Source: Pseudorasbora parva
Lineage: Eukaryota > Chordata > Actinopteri > Cypriniformes > Gobionidae
Length of the DNA stretch: 64,000 bases
Direction of reading: 5' to 3'
Assembly (NCBI RefSeq): GCF_024679245.1
Contig: NC_090174.1
Span: 18,052,433 to 18,116,432 of the forward strand
Below, piece by piece: positions 63,161-64,000 of this stretch. A program made the position numbers and the translations under genes. The notes under the pieces were generated by a model. The model made no database searches, was not told the origin of the DNA, and worked only from the letters and a program-made list of their open reading frames with translations. The stretch's first letter is position 1. Each line of letters starts with the position of its first letter.

Positions 63161-63892
63161 ATTAATGTAGGAAAAAAATAAATACTCTGAACCCCAAGTG
63201 GATTTACCAAAATTGAATAAATGACTGAAAGGCCAAAAGCATTAGATTCCCCGGACTCCCCTATATAAATTATCTAATGTGGATAAAAGCATATATTGTA
63301 TTTTCTCCTAATAAGGACGTGTTTAAATGGTTTAGCTTCTGGCTGATTTTAAACACACATTTTTAAATGGGTATTGCACTTATCTGTTTACAAACTGTAT
63401 AGCTGTATCATATTGATGTACATTAACATCTGTAAAATGCACGATTTAATTCATTTATTTACCTTTTTTTCTAACTGGCTGAATTAATCGCATTCCAGTA
63501 TTAGAGTCCTACTATATTACATTTTGTAAATACATATATTATTTTTTGGAATTTACAGAGATTGACTGGCAAAAACACATAAGCTATCCATCAGTCCTCC
63601 CCACTAGATGAATTGTTAATGCACAGAGCTTACTGTAATTACATGAACCTCGAACAATTAAGTTTTTTTTTTTTTTTTCGATAACTGGCAAAACTTCAGA
63701 TGACATGGCGCAGAGATCACGTAGCTTCTCACGTAGTTTCTCAGGCAAGTATGTGGGCGACGAAAGTGTAAAGCTTCTAATCACACGTCATTGGTCACAG
63801 CTTTGCTCAAAGCAAGGTACGCAACAATCAACACGACTGATTTCTTAGTTAGCAAAGTAAATATATAAACCACCCCTCATACATATAACCAT
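63161..63892. other. AT-rich DNA, nothing recognised
   Basis: No element ends. A 17-base poly-T is at 63663-63679. Confidence 0.5.
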
Positions 63893-64000
63893 GACCGGTT
63901 GAGTGACAGGCGGAAATAACGCTGACCGAACGTGTGACAGGCACATATAGCCGTGACCGCTCGAGTGACAGGCGCAAATAACGTTGAAGGAACGAGTGAC
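63893..64000 (+). repeat. 31-bp minisatellite running off the window
   Basis: Units begin at 63893, 63924, 63955 and 63986, exactly 31 bp apart. Consensus is about GACCG--CGAGTGACAGGC with alternating AAATAACG and ACATATAGCC endings, so the true period may be 62 bp. It continues beyond base 64000. Confidence 0.88.

Overview
This window looks like vertebrate, teleost and most likely cyprinid (zebrafish/carp lineage) genomic DNA. The reasons are split exons with GT-AG junctions, very dense fish-type transposons (Tc1/mariner, hAT, PIF/Harbinger-like and TTAA-target elements, L2 LINEs, a DIRS1-type element, gypsy-type elements), long CA/GT microsatellites, and coding exons that match a vertebrate protein. 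There is no bacterial-style operon. Species is inferred from repeat character only.

The single recognisable host gene is on the minus strand: five internal exons of the C11orf54 homolog (DUF1907, ester-hydrolase-like zinc protein) at 18057-17959, 17884-17811, 17731-17630, 1233-1057 and 571-422. Phases join cleanly. The first coding exon and the C-terminal exons, which carry the zinc-binding histidines, are not visible. One intron (1234-17629) is swollen to 16.4 kb by nested insertions: a Tc1-like element split across 2.6-8.2 kb (holding an L2 tail, a solo LTR and a BED-type hAT stub), then a DIRS1-like retroelement at 9.5-17.3 kb that itself holds a TTAA-flanked element and a second Tc1-like element, the latter holding a 928-bp solo LTR.

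18.6-22.8 kb: a region bounded by TACACT-AAAAAA inverted ends that encloses a decayed, spliced, minus-strand gene of a multicopy fish protein family. A hairpin MITE with the same ends lies beside it at 18.1-18.5 kb. 23-26 kb: L2 fragments broken up by hAT MITEs, plus a second solo LTR of the family seen at 3.4 kb. 26.4-28.7 kb: a TTAA element holding a hAT-like element. 28.8-31.7 kb: a gypsy element of Gmr1 type, with a SCAN-like gag, an integrase C-terminal module placed before RT, and RNase H running straight into the 3' LTR. 32.5 kb: a 77-79 bp shard of the same RT inside a 32-bp duplication. 32.7-34 kb: L2. 35.7-40.3 kb: TTAA elements, one of them the shell of a four-level nest. 40.5-42.1 kb: a nearly complete but frameshifted Tc1/mariner. 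43-45.6 kb: a decayed Sushi-like gypsy with altered protease and RT active sites. 45.6-51 kb: hAT and hairpin MITEs. 51.3-53.9 kb: a second Gmr1-type element, inverted, with perfect 5-bp target duplications. 54.8-58.1 kb: arrays of core repeat plus (CA)n. 59.2-61.9 kb: a hAT element with a decayed BED/hATC transposase. 62-64 kb: AT-rich DNA, a hAT MITE and a 31-bp minisatellite running off the right edge.

Apart from C11orf54, almost every long reading frame belongs to mobile DNA, and each transposase or polymerase seen here is broken or incomplete. No coordinated multigene system is visible. The most interesting structures are the TIR-bounded spliced gene at 18.6-22.8 kb, the two Gmr1-type elements that lack the same segment, and the templated-looking micro-insertions at 32.5 and 36.9 kb.
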